Shown: positions 1-8,424 of the stretch, piece by piece
Layout of the letters: the number at the start of each line of letters is the position of its first letter
How positions within the stretch are numbered: the stretch's first letter is position 1
Origin: an uncultured Mycoplasmatota bacterium
Lineage (GTDB): Bacteria > Bacillota_I > Bacilli_A > Izemoplasmatales > Izemoplasmataceae
DNA: 64,000 nt
Assembly: GCA_913062645.1 (NCBI GenBank)
Contig: CAJXVW010000001.1
Coordinates: 1,116,001-1,180,000, forward strand
Direction of reading: 5' to 3'
Notes under the pieces: generated by a model
What the model was told of the DNA's origin: nothing
What the model saw: only the letters and a program-made list of their open reading frames with translations
The model's database searches: none
Program-made: the position numbers and the translations under genes

Positions 1-2
1 TC

Positions 3-659
3 ACGATCGGCATCGGCCAAAGTTTCGGCTACATCTACGAGACTAACACTCATTTCGATTTTCTGCAATTGGTGAAGGATCACGACATCACCGCGTTTCA
101 GTCCACGATCGCCCATGAGGTGCACCATGTCGGTTTCAACACAGTCATTCGCCAACTGGATTTCGATTCGATCTCGTTGGAACAGTTGTTCTACATTTAT
201 TTCGCCGGTGAAGGACTGGCCGTCAAGTACTGCAACAACGCGGAAGGCGTGTTGTCCAAAGCCATCCATCCAACCACGAAAAACGTAGGCTTGGATGCCT
301 ATACGTGGCAGTTTCTGGGCCAGGATTTCGAAACCAGCATGGCACGCTTTCATGATGTGGTGTCGCAAATCAGAGAACACAAGATAACCACCGAAGAGGA
401 ACTGCTCAAAGAACTCCAGCAGTTTTGGATGAATCCTTACATCGATGGCCAGCCGAAGGACAAACCGCCACGATTGAAGCACTTCCGTTTGTACAGTTTC
501 GGCAATGAAATCTGGGGCATCATCCATGATTGTTTCGGAAAAGACAAGGTCTATGCGACCTTGCGTGACATCAAAAAATTCCCGGACGTGTTCAACCAGG
601 CATTGCGTCAGTTGAACGCCGATCAGTACGCAATACCAAAGAGTGGCGTCCATTCGTGA
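3..659 (+). CDS. Putative zinc metallopeptidase, C-terminal part (HEXXH type)
   Basis: The reading frame is open from the left edge, so the N-terminus lies outside the window; 218 codons are visible. The motif AHEVHH fits a HEXXH zinc-binding site, in which the two His would bind zinc and the Glu would be catalytic. The rest is soluble and rich in aromatic residues, with no membrane segment. The arrangement is reminiscent of DUF5700-type putative zinc peptidases, but this is a family-level guess and the third zinc ligand was not identified. The stop codon lies inside the loop of a strong terminator, so the gene ends a transcript. Confidence 0.65.
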   Translation, partial: TIGIGQSFGYIYETNTHFDFLQLVKDHDITAFQSTIAHEVHHVGFNTVIRQLDFDSISLEQLFYIYFAGEGLAVKYCNNAEGVLSKAIHPTTKNVGLDAYTWQFLGQDFETSMARFHDVVSQIREHKITTEEELLKELQQFWMNPYIDGQPKDKPPRLKHFRLYSFGNEIWGIIHDCFGKDKVYATLRDIKKFPDVFNQALRQLNADQYAIPKSGVHS

Positions 660-673
660 CGCCACTCTTTCTT
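641..673 (+). terminator. Rho-independent terminator overlapping the peptidase stop
   Basis: A perfect 10-bp stem (GAGTGGCGTC / GACGCCACTC) with a 7-nt loop is followed by TTTCTTTT. The left arm and loop are still coding sequence of the peptidase. Confidence 0.85.
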
Positions 674-786
674 TTCTACTTATCCATGATGGATACTCCT
701 GTTCGTGTCCGCAAATTATTGTGGTACGCAGTTGAAACAGGGTTCCACTTGACTGACAGTCAAATAAAAAATAGCTCCCTTCATCA

Positions 787-811
787 AAGCGGCATGTGGC
801 GCATGCCGCTT
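787..811. repeat. Perfect 10-bp hairpin in the gap between peptidase and mannosidase
   Basis: AAGCGGCATG and its exact complement flank a 5-nt loop. Read on the minus strand, a T-run follows only about 12 nt later, so it is not a textbook terminator. It may still end the minus-strand mannosidase transcript. No convincing gene lies in the 280-bp gap. Confidence 0.4.
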
Positions 812-941
812 CGATGTTCGGAAGCTAGTTCGATTGTGCCTGGGTCGCAAGTCCCTTTTTCTAAGATCATGCGTTCGTTTGGTCGATACGTTGTTCCGCT
901 GATGCACACACAACTTCTTTCTGTCAAAACAGTTCACATGT

Positions 942-3890
942 TTACTTGATCAATTTCAATGTGCGGATTTCATAGGGCTTCAACGTGATCGCGTTCAAAT
1001 CGATCGGACGCGGATTGTCCTCCATCAAATCCGTTGCGTACGTTTCACGGAATGATATGCCGGTTGTGATCCGAGTTGTCGTTGTTTGTCCTGCGCTTTC
1101 GTATATGCGCACGACAACGCCATGTCCGTGATCACATGGCTTGATGGTTTCGATCACGATGTTGTGCTTGGAACTCGTGACGAGGTTCGCCAGCGGCATG
1201 GTGCCTCTGGAACGTCCACGGTACACGATGAAATCGTGATTGTAGTTGTACGCTTGTTCGGTCACGTTGGTGGGATAGTCCCGCCGATCGTGGGCAAACA
1301 GCGCGTACTCGAACGTATGGCGTACCAGATCGCCATAATTGTCGTCGTGGTATTCTGGTTGTTCCTTGATTCCGATCTCGGACCCGTTTTTCTGTTGACT
1401 GCGCAACACGGTGAGTTCCAGCGCCTGTTCCTTCACGTAAAACCCGTATTTGCTTTTGGAGAGCATCGCGATGCCTCGTTCGTGGTCGCTGATGTCGATG
1501 AACTTGTGGGCGGAGATTTCCGACTTGGCGCGTGCGATGGAATCGTTGTTGTGCGTCGGTCTGGATATGTTTCCAAACTGGATGTTGCACAACACCTCGT
1601 CGCTTTTGATGCGGATCGGATGATGGATTTTCACAGTGGTGTTGAGATCCTTCCAGTCCGTCGTGATCTCGTAGCGCAATAGGTCATCGTTCAGCAGAAA
1701 CACCTTTTTGCGAATGGTGGAGTCATGGTACTGGTAGTGGAACGTAATGCTTTGTTCCGGTCCGTCCGATGCCTGGGACACATCCGTCAATCGTGGATGA
1801 TGGTGTGTCTTGAGGCGATATCCTTCTTCGAAATCCCATGCCGGGTACATGTCGGACTTCTCGATGTATATGGTGATGTCGTCATCGACCCGTTCGCGAT
1901 CGATGAACTCTTTGTCAAGCTGTTTGTTGTAGAGCGACGTGAGACTTCCTTTATCATTGAACTTGGCGATGATCGATTCGTTTTCCAAATACGCTTCTTG
2001 GCTCTGGAAGGACTTTGCCGGTTGTGGAATCACCGTGCCGATCGAGTACGGATCGGCTGCCACTTTGTACCATTGGTCATCGAACTTGATCCAGTCGCAT
2101 TTCGAAAACGGCGACGGGTTCAGAACCATCAGGTCGCCATCGTAGCGAAGTGATTTCGAAAGCTGTTTCAGTTCGCGGTCGATGATGGCGTTCATCTTGT
2201 CAATCAGCTGTGGATACCGTTGTCTGGTGAGATGATAGACGCGCATGATCGAGGTTCCCGGCAGGATGTCATGGAACTGATAGGTCAGCATTTCTTTCCA
2301 GACTGGATCGATTTCATCGATGTGGACCGGATCGTCCAGCAAGAGGTGGCGTAGTGACGTCAGAAACAAATAGTTGTGAATCAAATATTCAAGGTTGCGG
2401 TTGGCTTGTTTGTTGAGGACTTCGGTGGTATAGCAGCCGCGATGACGTTCAAAATACAGTTCCCCTTTGACGGTCGGCAAGTGATCTCTGGCCGCCAGCA
2501 ACATACTGGCATAGGTATCCACCCGGGAACTGTGAACCGGCGGCAATCCATTCAGTTTCGCGATTCTGGCCAACCGTTCGATGTGTTCCTCGCCGGGACC
2601 GCCGCCGCCATCGCCAACGCCGTACACCATCATCGCATGGGGGAAGATGTCTTGCTCGATGTAATTGTCTTTGATCTTTGCAAGCGACTCCGGTCGCACT
2701 TTCGAATCATAGGTGTCTTCCGGAAAGTGATGACAGGTGATCACGGAATCATCGATGCCTTCCCAGTTGAAGGTGTGATGGGGGAACTTGTTCATTTGAT
2801 TCTGCGACAGTTTTTGCGAGAACATCACCTCGACACCGGATTGTTTCAACAGTTGCGGGAGCGCGCCGGTGAAGCCGAACACATCGGGTTCCCACAAGTA
2901 ATCGATGTCGAGATTGAACTCGTCTTTGACAAACTGTTTGCCATAGTATATTTGGCGGATCAGCGATTCGCCGGAGGGAATGTTGAGGTCCGTCTCGACC
3001 CAGAACACACCTTGCAGTTCGAACTGGCCGATCTTGACCTTCTCTTTCAGTCTCTGAAACAGATCGGGATTGTCCTCCTTGACCCATTCAAACAACTGAT
3101 ATTGACTCGCGCCGAAGATGTAATCGTCGTACTTGTCCATGTTGTGAAGCGCGGTGGCGAAGGTTCGCAGCGCCTTGCGGCGTCCTTCCCGCAACGGCCA
3201 CAGCCAGGCGATGTCAAGATGGGCATGGCCCGTGGCATAGACCTGCAGGTCGTCTTTGGTCGTGGCCTGGTTGTAATATGCATCCAACATGGCGGACACC
3301 GCGGGCAGCTGGTTCATGTCGGCGTGGAGTCGTTCGAAGCTCTCCTGGATGAGATCCGAAACGGAATCATCGATGGTCCGAAACGCAATCAACGTCTCCA
3401 GGTCATACAACACTTTTTTCAATCGTTTGTTCTCTTTGGCGATGTATGCAGCGGAAATCTTGCCGCCATCCTGAACGTAGCCCATCAAGTCATTGCAGCT
3501 CGCATCCACAAAATAGGTTAGCAAATCTCCCTTTTGGTAGTTGCTCAACTCCACCACATACTTCCCGGGTTTTTCGGGAGGAATGCCGTAGGACGATTGT
3601 TTATTGGTTAGTCCGGTCACAATCTTCATGTCGTGATCGTACACCAACCCTTCGCCGCCAACATCAATCAGCAACACCAAATCGACATCGTCGGAGGGGA
3701 TGATTCCTTCCAGTTTAAACCACGCACAATCAAACAGTTCGCCCCATTGTTCTCCGATTCCAATGTCCTGAAACGGCAGATTCCGATCAAACGCAATCGG
3801 GTCTTTGTCCTTGACATAACCGATCTTCATCGTATCAAGGATGGTGTAGACTTGTGCGCCAAGTTTGTTCAGTTCATCTGTGAAGTTCAT
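942..3890 (-). CDS. Alpha-mannosidase, glycoside hydrolase family 38
   Basis: A cytosolic-looking enzyme of 982 residues, close to the usual length of bacterial GH38 proteins. It has no signal peptide. Family signatures are visible: GHAHLDIAWLWPLREGRRK (zinc-binding His and Asp near residue 225), WEPDVFGFTG with the probable nucleophile Asp, and the glycine-rich GDGGGGPG loop, followed by the mannosidase middle domain and C-terminal beta domains. GH38 enzymes release alpha-linked mannose from glycans and oligosaccharides. I placed the start at the ATG giving MNFTDEL because the AAGGTGA ribosome site sits 6-7 nt before it and overlaps an earlier in-frame GTG. The gene stands alone, without a visible sugar transporter or regulator. 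Confidence 0.93.
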   Translation of the reverse strand: MNFTDELNKLGAQVYTILDTMKIGYVKDKDPIAFDRNLPFQDIGIGEQWGELFDCAWFKLEGIIPSDDVDLVLLIDVGGEGLVYDHDMKIVTGLTNKQSSYGIPPEKPGKYVVELSNYQKGDLLTYFVDASCNDLMGYVQDGGKISAAYIAKENKRLKKVLYDLETLIAFRTIDDSVSDLIQESFERLHADMNQLPAVSAMLDAYYNQATTKDDLQVYATGHAHLDIAWLWPLREGRRKALRTFATALHNMDKYDDYIFGASQYQLFEWVKEDNPDLFQRLKEKVKIGQFELQGVFWVETDLNIPSGESLIRQIYYGKQFVKDEFNLDIDYLWEPDVFGFTGALPQLLKQSGVEVMFSQKLSQNQMNKFPHHTFNWEGIDDSVITCHHFPEDTYDSKVRPESLAKIKDNYIEQDIFPHAMMVYGVGDGGGGPGEEHIERLARIAKLNGLPPVHSSRVDTYASMLLAARDHLPTVKGELYFERHRGCYTTEVLNKQANRNLEYLIHNYLFLTSLRHLLLDDPVHIDEIDPVWKEMLTYQFHDILPGTSIMRVYHLTRQRYPQLIDKMNAIIDRELKQLSKSLRYDGDLMVLNPSPFSKCDWIKFDDQWYKVAADPYSIGTVIPQPAKSFQSQEAYLENESIIAKFNDKGSLTSLYNKQLDKEFIDRERVDDDITIYIEKSDMYPAWDFEEGYRLKTHHHPRLTDVSQASDGPEQSITFHYQYHDSTIRKKVFLLNDDLLRYEITTDWKDLNTTVKIHHPIRIKSDEVLCNIQFGNISRPTHNNDSIARAKSEISAHKFIDISDHERGIAMLSKSKYGFYVKEQALELTVLRSQQKNGSEIGIKEQPEYHDDNYGDLVRHTFEYALFAHDRRDYPTNVTEQAYNYNHDFIVYRGRSRGTMPLANLVTSSKHNIVIETIKPCDHGHGVVVRIYESAGQTTTTRITTGISFRETYATDLMEDNPRPIDLNAITLKPYEIRTLKLIK

Positions 3891-4004
3891 GATTGTCACC
3901 TTTTTCTGTCATCATTATCGTATTCAGTCCGTGTGGTTCCGTTTGTGATGGTACGGTTTTTTCTTTCATTCATACTTCTATTCCATTCGGATTTTCCTTG
4001 TCTC

Positions 4005-4013
4005 ATTATACCA
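4005..4013 (-). promoter_or_regulatory. Extended -10 promoter, probably for the mannosidase gene
   Basis: The minus strand reads TGGTATAAT, an extended -10 element, without a good -35 box. It lies about 115 bp upstream of the mannosidase start, which implies a leader of roughly 105 nt. Confidence 0.5.
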
Positions 4014-4130
4014 TTTTCAAAGCAAGAAATACATACAAGTCAACCAACTTATTGACGTTTTTGGTGCAATCGCACGACCATGTTCCATCCACTTCGAACC
4101 ATGAATGAATTCTGAAAACCTATGAATAAC

Positions 4131-4160
4131 AAAAAAGGTCTGATACCGTAGTATCAAACC
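4131..4160 (-). terminator. Terminator of the tRNA-Gly pair
   Basis: On the minus strand the stem GGTTTGATAC / GTATCAGACC, with one mismatch, is followed by six T. It lies just downstream of tRNA-Gly(TCC). Confidence 0.85.
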
Positions 4161-4173
4161 TATGTGTTCAACA

Positions 4174-4247
4174 TGGAGCAGGTGAAGGGAATCGAACCCT
4201 CACAGTCAGCTTGGAAGGCTGAAGTTCTACCATTAAACTACACCTGC
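4174..4247 (-). tRNA. tRNA-Gly (anticodon TCC)
   Basis: The 74-nt minus-strand sequence folds as a cloverleaf. The acceptor stem starts GCAGGTG and pairs with CACCTGC, the anticodon loop is CTTCCAA, the T-arm contains GGTTCGATTCC, and CCA is encoded at the 3' end. It is cotranscribed with tRNA-Gly(GCC) upstream. Confidence 0.95.
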
Positions 4248-4298
4248 ACTTTGCTTTCATGCGGGGGAACAAGCGAATGGCCCCCTGAAAGAAAAAAA

Positions 4299-4372
4299 TG
4301 GAGCAGTAGAAGGGAATCGAACCCTCAACTCCACCATGGCAAGGTGGTGTTTTACCGTTAAACTACTACTGC
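4299..4372 (-). tRNA. tRNA-Gly (anticodon GCC)
   Basis: A 74-nt minus-strand cloverleaf: acceptor stem GCAGTAG / CTACTGC, anticodon loop TTGCCAT, T-loop GGTTCGATTCC and encoded CCA. It is the first gene of a two-tRNA transcript and shares much of its body sequence with the TCC isoacceptor 51 nt downstream, which suggests an old tandem duplication. Confidence 0.95.
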
Positions 4373-4391
4373 TTCTTCGGGTAGCAAAAAT

Positions 4392-4420
4392 ATCTTAACA
4401 CAACTACCCTGGGATGTCAA
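4392..4420 (-). promoter_or_regulatory. Promoter of the tRNA-Gly pair
   Basis: The minus strand has TTGACA, a 17-bp spacer and TAAGAT with a TG extension (TGTTAAGAT). It lies 20 bp before the first tRNA, as expected for a stable RNA promoter. Confidence 0.8.
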
Positions 4421-4429
4421 TATCATTGA

Positions 4430-5362
4430 TTAGTTTTTTCGCTTTTTGATGGCCCGGAGTTTCGCGCTGTGGGCGCGGTTGTTCGCGGCCAGTTCCGCGT
4501 CCGAAGCGGTGATCACCTTGCGGTGAAGAAGTTCGAACGGTGCGTCGGGACGGGGCGGCAGGGGGAGGTTCTTGGGCACGGTCACCGTCGACTTGTCGCG
4601 GAACATCCGTTTGGCGATCCGGTCTTCGAGACTGTGGAACGTGATGACGACGATGCGGCCGTCTTCATTCAACAGGTCGAAGGCTTGTTCGAGCGACTCT
4701 TCAAAGACGCGCAACTCGTCGTTGACAGCGATGCGCAACGCCTGGAAGGTTTTTTTCGCAGGATGCCCCTTTTTGGATAGAACCTTGTGCGGCAACGCAC
4801 TCTTGATCACGTCGACGAGTTCGAACGTCGTCGTGATCGGCTGACTGCGGCGGACCTGTTCGATCCGGCGGGCGATCTGTTTGGCGAAGGGCTCTTCGCC
4901 GTAGCGTTCGAGAATGTGCTTGATGTCGTGGAACGAATACTCGTTGACAATCGTTTCCGCCGTCAGCGTCTGACGCTGATCCATGCGCATGTCGAGCGGC
5001 GCGTCGTGGTTGTACGAGAAGCCGCGCTCCGGCATGTCGAAATGAAACGACGAGACGCCGAGGTCGTACAGAATCCCGTCGACCTGAGTGATCCCGCGTT
5101 TGGCGAGTTCGGCTTTGAGGTCGACGAAGTTGGCGGGAATGATCGTGAATCGATCGCTGTAATCCCGCAGGCGTTGATCGGCGCGTTGGATCGCATAGTC
5201 GTCCTGGTCGAAGGCATACAGATGGCCGTTGGCGGAGAGTTGGGTCACGATCGCGAGCGAATGCCCGCCCCCACCGAGCGTACAGTCGACGTAGATGCCG
5301 TCCGGTTTGACTTGGAGATATTCGAGTGCTTCGTTGAGAAGCACGGGGATGTGTTCGTACAT
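4430..5362 (-). CDS. rsmH: 16S rRNA m4C1402 methyltransferase RsmH
   Basis: A protein of 310 residues, normal length for RsmH (MraW), which N4-methylates C1402 of 16S rRNA in the decoding centre using SAM. The N-terminus MYEHIPVLLNEAL and the SAM motif DCTLGGGGHS are diagnostic, and further conserved blocks include YDLGVSS and ITFHSLEDR. The start is the ATG preceded by GAGGTGG at 7 nt rather than an in-frame TTG five codons upstream. No mraZ, ftsL or other division genes flank it; it sits between the tRNAs and rpmF under its own promoter. Confidence 0.96.
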   Translation of the reverse strand: MYEHIPVLLNEALEYLQVKPDGIYVDCTLGGGGHSLAIVTQLSANGHLYAFDQDDYAIQRADQRLRDYSDRFTIIPANFVDLKAELAKRGITQVDGILYDLGVSSFHFDMPERGFSYNHDAPLDMRMDQRQTLTAETIVNEYSFHDIKHILERYGEEPFAKQIARRIEQVRRSQPITTTFELVDVIKSALPHKVLSKKGHPAKKTFQALRIAVNDELRVFEESLEQAFDLLNEDGRIVVITFHSLEDRIAKRMFRDKSTVTVPKNLPLPPRPDAPFELLHRKVITASDAELAANNRAHSAKLRAIKKRKN

Positions 5363-5381
5363 GGTTCCACCTCGCAATCCA

Positions 5382-5411
5382 ATCGTATCACGAAACGAAA
5401 AAATTGTAAAA
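5382..5411 (-). promoter_or_regulatory. Promoter of rsmH
   Basis: The minus strand reads TTTACA, an 18-bp spacer and TACGAT with a TG extension (TGATACGAT). The leader would be only about 15 nt. Confidence 0.6.
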
Positions 5412-5437
5412 GAAAAACGCTGGTTTCAGCGTTTTCT
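5412..5437 (-). terminator. Terminator after rpmF
   Basis: The minus-strand stem AAAACGCTG / CAGCGTTTT with a 4-nt loop is followed by a T-rich tail. It separates rpmF from rsmH. Confidence 0.8.
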
Positions 5438-5445
5438 TTCGGAAA

Positions 5446-5643
5446 CTAGTCTTCGAGGACGTCGTCGTCCTTCGGCTGTACGACCACTCTACCGTCGTAG
5501 TGTCCGCATTCTTTGCACACGCGATGCGAGAGTTTCATTTCTCCGCAATTGGGGCAAACAACCATGCCGGGCACGCTGATCTTGTAGTGTGTACGCCGTT
5601 TCCGCTTAGCCGTCTTGGATGTTCTGCGAAACGGTACTGCCAC
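5446..5643 (-). CDS. rpmF: 50S ribosomal protein L32
   Basis: A 65-residue basic protein starting [10 protein letters not shown], as typical L32 proteins do. It carries a zinc-binding four-cysteine pattern CPNCG...CKECG, so this is the zinc-containing form. The GTG start is preferred because TAGGAG lies 9 nt before it and the resulting N-terminus matches the family; the upstream TTG directly abuts the ribosome site. An acidic tail (DDDVLED) ends the protein. It is cotranscribed with the DUF177 gene 12 bp upstream, a widely conserved pairing. Confidence 0.96.
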   Translation of the reverse strand: MAVPFRRTSKTAKRKRRTHYKISVPGMVVCPNCGEMKLSHRVCKECGHYDGRVVVQPKDDDVLED

Positions 5644-5655
5644 TTGAGTCAACTC

Positions 5656-6114
5656 CTAATTGTTGTAGTCTTTGAGATCGGCGAATGCGTTGGTGGTTTC
5701 CTCCTCCACTTCGGTGGTTTCGTAGTCAACCTCGTCATAGGCGTTCTCGCTTACGACCCGCATTGGCTTTTCCAATAATATATTAGACCATATTATCGGC
5801 AATAAGTCAACAGTTATTCCTTCAATTCGATTGGAATCGTCGTCGGGATCGTTCACAAACGCCTCTTCGATATCGAGATCGATGGGGTACGCCACTTCCT
5901 TCAACGTCACCGCGCAGGGAAGCGTCAACGTCGCTTCGATCCTCAGGTAGAACACGAATTCCTGGTTGTCGTAGATCTCGAACTCACCGCTCACACGAAC
6001 CGGACTGATGGCGAGAATGTCGGTGCCTTCGATGAACTCCGACAGATCGAGCGTGACGTCGATCGTGTTGTCCCGATTGTATTGTTTGATCAGCTCGTAC
6101 GTCGTCCATTTCAT
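5656..6114 (-). CDS. yceD: DUF177 / YceD family protein
   Basis: A 152-residue acidic soluble protein with the DUF177 pattern: an N-terminal beta-rich part, then CAVTLKEVAYPIDLDIEEAF in the conserved centre and an acidic C-terminus. The family is almost always next to rpmF and has been linked to 23S rRNA or ribosome maturation; its exact biochemical role here is not shown. The ATG has a GGAGGTG site 6 nt upstream. It is the first gene of the DUF177-rpmF operon. Confidence 0.88.
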   Translation of the reverse strand: MKWTTYELIKQYNRDNTIDVTLDLSEFIEGTDILAISPVRVSGEFEIYDNQEFVFYLRIEATLTLPCAVTLKEVAYPIDLDIEEAFVNDPDDDSNRIEGITVDLLPIIWSNILLEKPMRVVSENAYDEVDYETTEVEEETTNAFADLKDYNN

Positions 6115-6142
6115 GGGTGCACCTCCTCGTCATTGTGAGTAA

Positions 6143-6171
6143 ATTATACTTTCTAGGGGCGATTTTGTCAA
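6143..6171 (-). promoter_or_regulatory. Consensus sigma-A promoter of the DUF177-rpmF operon
   Basis: The minus strand has a perfect TTGACA, a 17-bp spacer and a perfect TATAAT, about 28 bp upstream of the DUF177 start. This is a full consensus housekeeping promoter, fitting a ribosomal protein operon. Confidence 0.92.
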
Positions 6172-6200
6172 TCATACGGTATAATGAAGTCGGTGATCAC

Positions 6201-7343
6201 ATGAAAACCGTCGGAATCATTGTTGAATACAATCCGCTCCACAACGGACACCTGCATCACATCGAGGAGACTCGACGCCTTTCGTCGTGTGACACGCTCA
6301 TCGCGGTGATGTCGAGTTCGTTCACGCAACGCGGCGAACCGGCCGTGATCGACAAGTTCACGAGAACCAAGATGGCACTCGAAAACGGCGTCGATCTGGT
6401 GGTCGAACTGCCGTTCGTGTTTGCCGTGCAAAATGCCGACATCTTCGCCGAAACGGCCGTCCGGACCTTGGATCTGCTCGGTGTCGACGAGATCTGGTTC
6501 GGTAGCGAGCACGGTGACATCGCGGCCCTTCAAACGATCGGCGACGTGCTCGAAAGCGACGCCTACAACGACTTGGTCCGCCGGTATCTCAAAGACGGCA
6601 ACAGCTATCCGACGGCCTCCGACAAGGCAATGCGCGACCTCCACCCCAACGACATCTTCGACCAACCCAACAACATCCTCGGCATCCAGTACCTTCTCGC
6701 CGGACGTCACGTCAACCCGGGGATCAGCTTTCACACGATTCCCCGTCACAAGAGCGGCTATTACGACGACATCGCCGACGGCGAGGCGATCCAGAGCGCG
6801 ACGGCGATCCGCCGGATGATGGTGGAGGGCGAAGACATCTCCCCCTATGTCCCCGCGAGCGTCGCCAAGCGTCTGTTCGGCCGACGAGCGGTCACCTACG
6901 AGGATTTCCATGAGCCGCTACAGGCGATTCTCGGCCGCGCTACGGCCGACGAACTGTATCAGATCTTCCACGTCACCGAGGGCCTCGAACACCGCATCTT
7001 GAACATTTCCTCGTTCCATAGCGTCCAGCACCTCATCGATCAGATCCTGACGAGACGCTACACCAATTCCAAGGTCCGTCGCACGCTCGCCTTCATCCTC
7101 GCCAACGTCAAGGAAAGCGATGTGCCGGATTTCGAAGTCCCCTATCTCCGCATCCTCGGCATGAACGACGCGGGACGAGCCCATCTCAACACCATCAAGA
7201 AGGATCTCGCGGTCCCGCTCGTGACCAATGTCAAGGAGGGCATCCACCCCTATCTGGACATCGAACTGCGCGTATCGAAACTCTATTCGATCGCGAGTGA
7301 CATCGACGTCTTCCAAGCCGAATTCAAGCGACTGATATTTTAG
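6201..7343 (+). CDS. tmcAL: tRNA(Met) cytidine acetate ligase TmcAL (YlbM)
   Basis: A protein of 380 residues with the nucleotidyltransferase start MKTVGIIVEYNPLHNGHLHH, whose HNGH is the HIGH-like ATP-binding motif. TmcAL activates acetate with ATP and transfers it to C34 of elongator tRNA-Met, giving N4-acetylcytidine. Other family blocks are VMSSSFTQRGEPA and the C-terminal FEVPYLRILGMN. The start at 6201 is chosen over an upstream ATG because it has GGTGA 5 nt before it and gives the family N-terminus. In Bacillus the ylbM gene is likewise next to the DUF177 gene and rpmF; here it is divergent from them. Confidence 0.93.
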   Translation: MKTVGIIVEYNPLHNGHLHHIEETRRLSSCDTLIAVMSSSFTQRGEPAVIDKFTRTKMALENGVDLVVELPFVFAVQNADIFAETAVRTLDLLGVDEIWFGSEHGDIAALQTIGDVLESDAYNDLVRRYLKDGNSYPTASDKAMRDLHPNDIFDQPNNILGIQYLLAGRHVNPGISFHTIPRHKSGYYDDIADGEAIQSATAIRRMMVEGEDISPYVPASVAKRLFGRRAVTYEDFHEPLQAILGRATADELYQIFHVTEGLEHRILNISSFHSVQHLIDQILTRRYTNSKVRRTLAFILANVKESDVPDFEVPYLRILGMNDAGRAHLNTIKKDLAVPLVTNVKEGIHPYLDIELRVSKLYSIASDIDVFQAEFKRLIF

Positions 7344-7351
7344 TGTATCGG

Positions 7352-7380
7352 TTGCTTTTTTCTTGACACGAAGGTATGAT
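7352..7380 (+). promoter_or_regulatory. Probable promoter of the Mrp-like gene
   Basis: TTGCTT, a 17-bp spacer and TATGAT lie just upstream of the gene. The predicted transcript start (about 7387) falls at or after the first in-frame ATG (7386), which favours the next ATG at 7398 as the true start. Confidence 0.5.
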
Positions 7381-7397
7381 TTTAGATGGGTGATTAT

Positions 7398-8411
7398 ATG
7401 TACACAAAAGAACAAGTCAAAGACCGCATCAACCAGCTCATCGACCCCTCCTGCGAGAAAACCCTCGGCGCAACCGGAGGCGTCAAACACATCGACATCG
7501 ATGACGACAAAGACAGCGTCACGCTGATCATCGGTCTCGAGAGCGACAAGGACGAGTACAAGCGCCATCTGACGCGCCAGCTCGCCAAACTGATCAAACT
7601 CGATCTGGGATTCAAGGGCATGAAGGCGGAGTTCCAGCTGAACAAGAAAGACGATTCGATCCTCGCCCGCGAAGTCAAGTACATCGGCGTCGCATCGGGC
7701 AAGGGCGGCGTCGGCAAATCGACCGTCACGGCCAATCTCGCCTACGCCTTGAAACGTCTTGGCAAGACGGTCGGCATCATCGACGCCGACGTCTACGGCT
7801 CGAGCATCCCGACGATCCTCGACATGGAGATCACACCGCCCAAAGGCACCAAGGATGAGAAGATCATTCCCTACAACGTCGACGGCATCGAACTGATCTC
7901 GACCGAATTCTTCCTACAGCCGGACAAGCCGCTGATGTGGCGCGGTCCAATGCTCGGCAAGATGCTGACGCACTTCTTCTACGACGTGGTGTGGAGCGAC
8001 GACATCGAGTACATCCTCGTCGATTTGCCGCCCGGTACCGGCGACGTTGCGCTCGACATCCAGAACTTCATTCCCCAGTGCAAGATGATCATCGTCACGA
8101 CGCCGCATCCGAGTGCGTCGCACATCGCTGTCAAGGCCGGCTTCGCCGCGGAGCAGTTGAAACACGATCTGCTCGGCGTCGTCGAAAACATGAGCCATCT
8201 CGAACACAAGGGCGAGACGCTGAAGATCTTCGGCGAAGGTGGCGGCCAGATCGTCGCCGACAAACTGAAGACCGATCTCTTGGCCTCGATTCCCATCGGC
8301 CAACCACAGGATCACTTGTCGATTTTCGGCATGAAGGAGCCGATCGGCGTCGACTATCTCGGTCTCGCCAACAAGATCATCAAAGCCATGCAAGCAAAAA
8401 CCACCGACTAA
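7398..8411 (+). CDS. Mrp/NBP35-family P-loop ATPase (ApbC or SalA-like)
   Basis: A protein of 337 residues with a short N-terminal DUF59/MIP18-like domain (about 1-85) and a MinD-type ATPase domain. The deviant Walker A is GKGGVGKST, followed by IIDADVYGSSIP and VDLPPGTGD. Mrp/ApbC proteins carry and transfer Fe-S clusters through a CxxC pair near the C-terminus. That pair is absent: the expected stretch reads ENMSHLEHKGE, and only two distant Cys exist in the whole protein. It may therefore be closer in role to regulatory members such as Bacillus SalA than to a cluster carrier; this is inference. GGGTGAT lies 2-9 nt before the chosen ATG. Confidence 0.88.
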   Translation: MYTKEQVKDRINQLIDPSCEKTLGATGGVKHIDIDDDKDSVTLIIGLESDKDEYKRHLTRQLAKLIKLDLGFKGMKAEFQLNKKDDSILAREVKYIGVASGKGGVGKSTVTANLAYALKRLGKTVGIIDADVYGSSIPTILDMEITPPKGTKDEKIIPYNVDGIELISTEFFLQPDKPLMWRGPMLGKMLTHFFYDVVWSDDIEYILVDLPPGTGDVALDIQNFIPQCKMIIVTTPHPSASHIAVKAGFAAEQLKHDLLGVVENMSHLEHKGETLKIFGEGGGQIVADKLKTDLLASIPIGQPQDHLSIFGMKEPIGVDYLGLANKIIKAMQAKTTD

Positions 8412-8424
8412 TCGGTGGTTTTTT
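8396..8424. terminator. Bidirectional terminator between convergent genes
   Basis: The stem AAAAACCACCGA / TCGGTGGTTTTTT has the Mrp-like gene's stop codon in its loop. A-rich and T-rich flanks let it act for both the Mrp-like gene and the converging XRE-TPR gene, whose stop is at its edge. Confidence 0.88.

Noticed and set aside
656-949. 97-codon plus-strand frame between the peptidase and mannosidase
   Set aside because: It begins inside the terminator, has no ribosome site and crosses the 10-bp hairpin.
2376-3521. 381-codon plus-strand frame within the mannosidase gene
   Set aside because: It is a shadow of the GH38 coding bias; the minus-strand frame has all family motifs.
4164-4361. 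65-codon frame over the tRNA pair
   Set aside because: It is the antisense reading of two perfect tRNA-Gly genes.
6180-6185. TATAAT upstream of tmcAL as its promoter
   Set aside because: There is no -35 at the right distance and no TG extension, and the predicted start would fall within the ribosome site; left unassigned.
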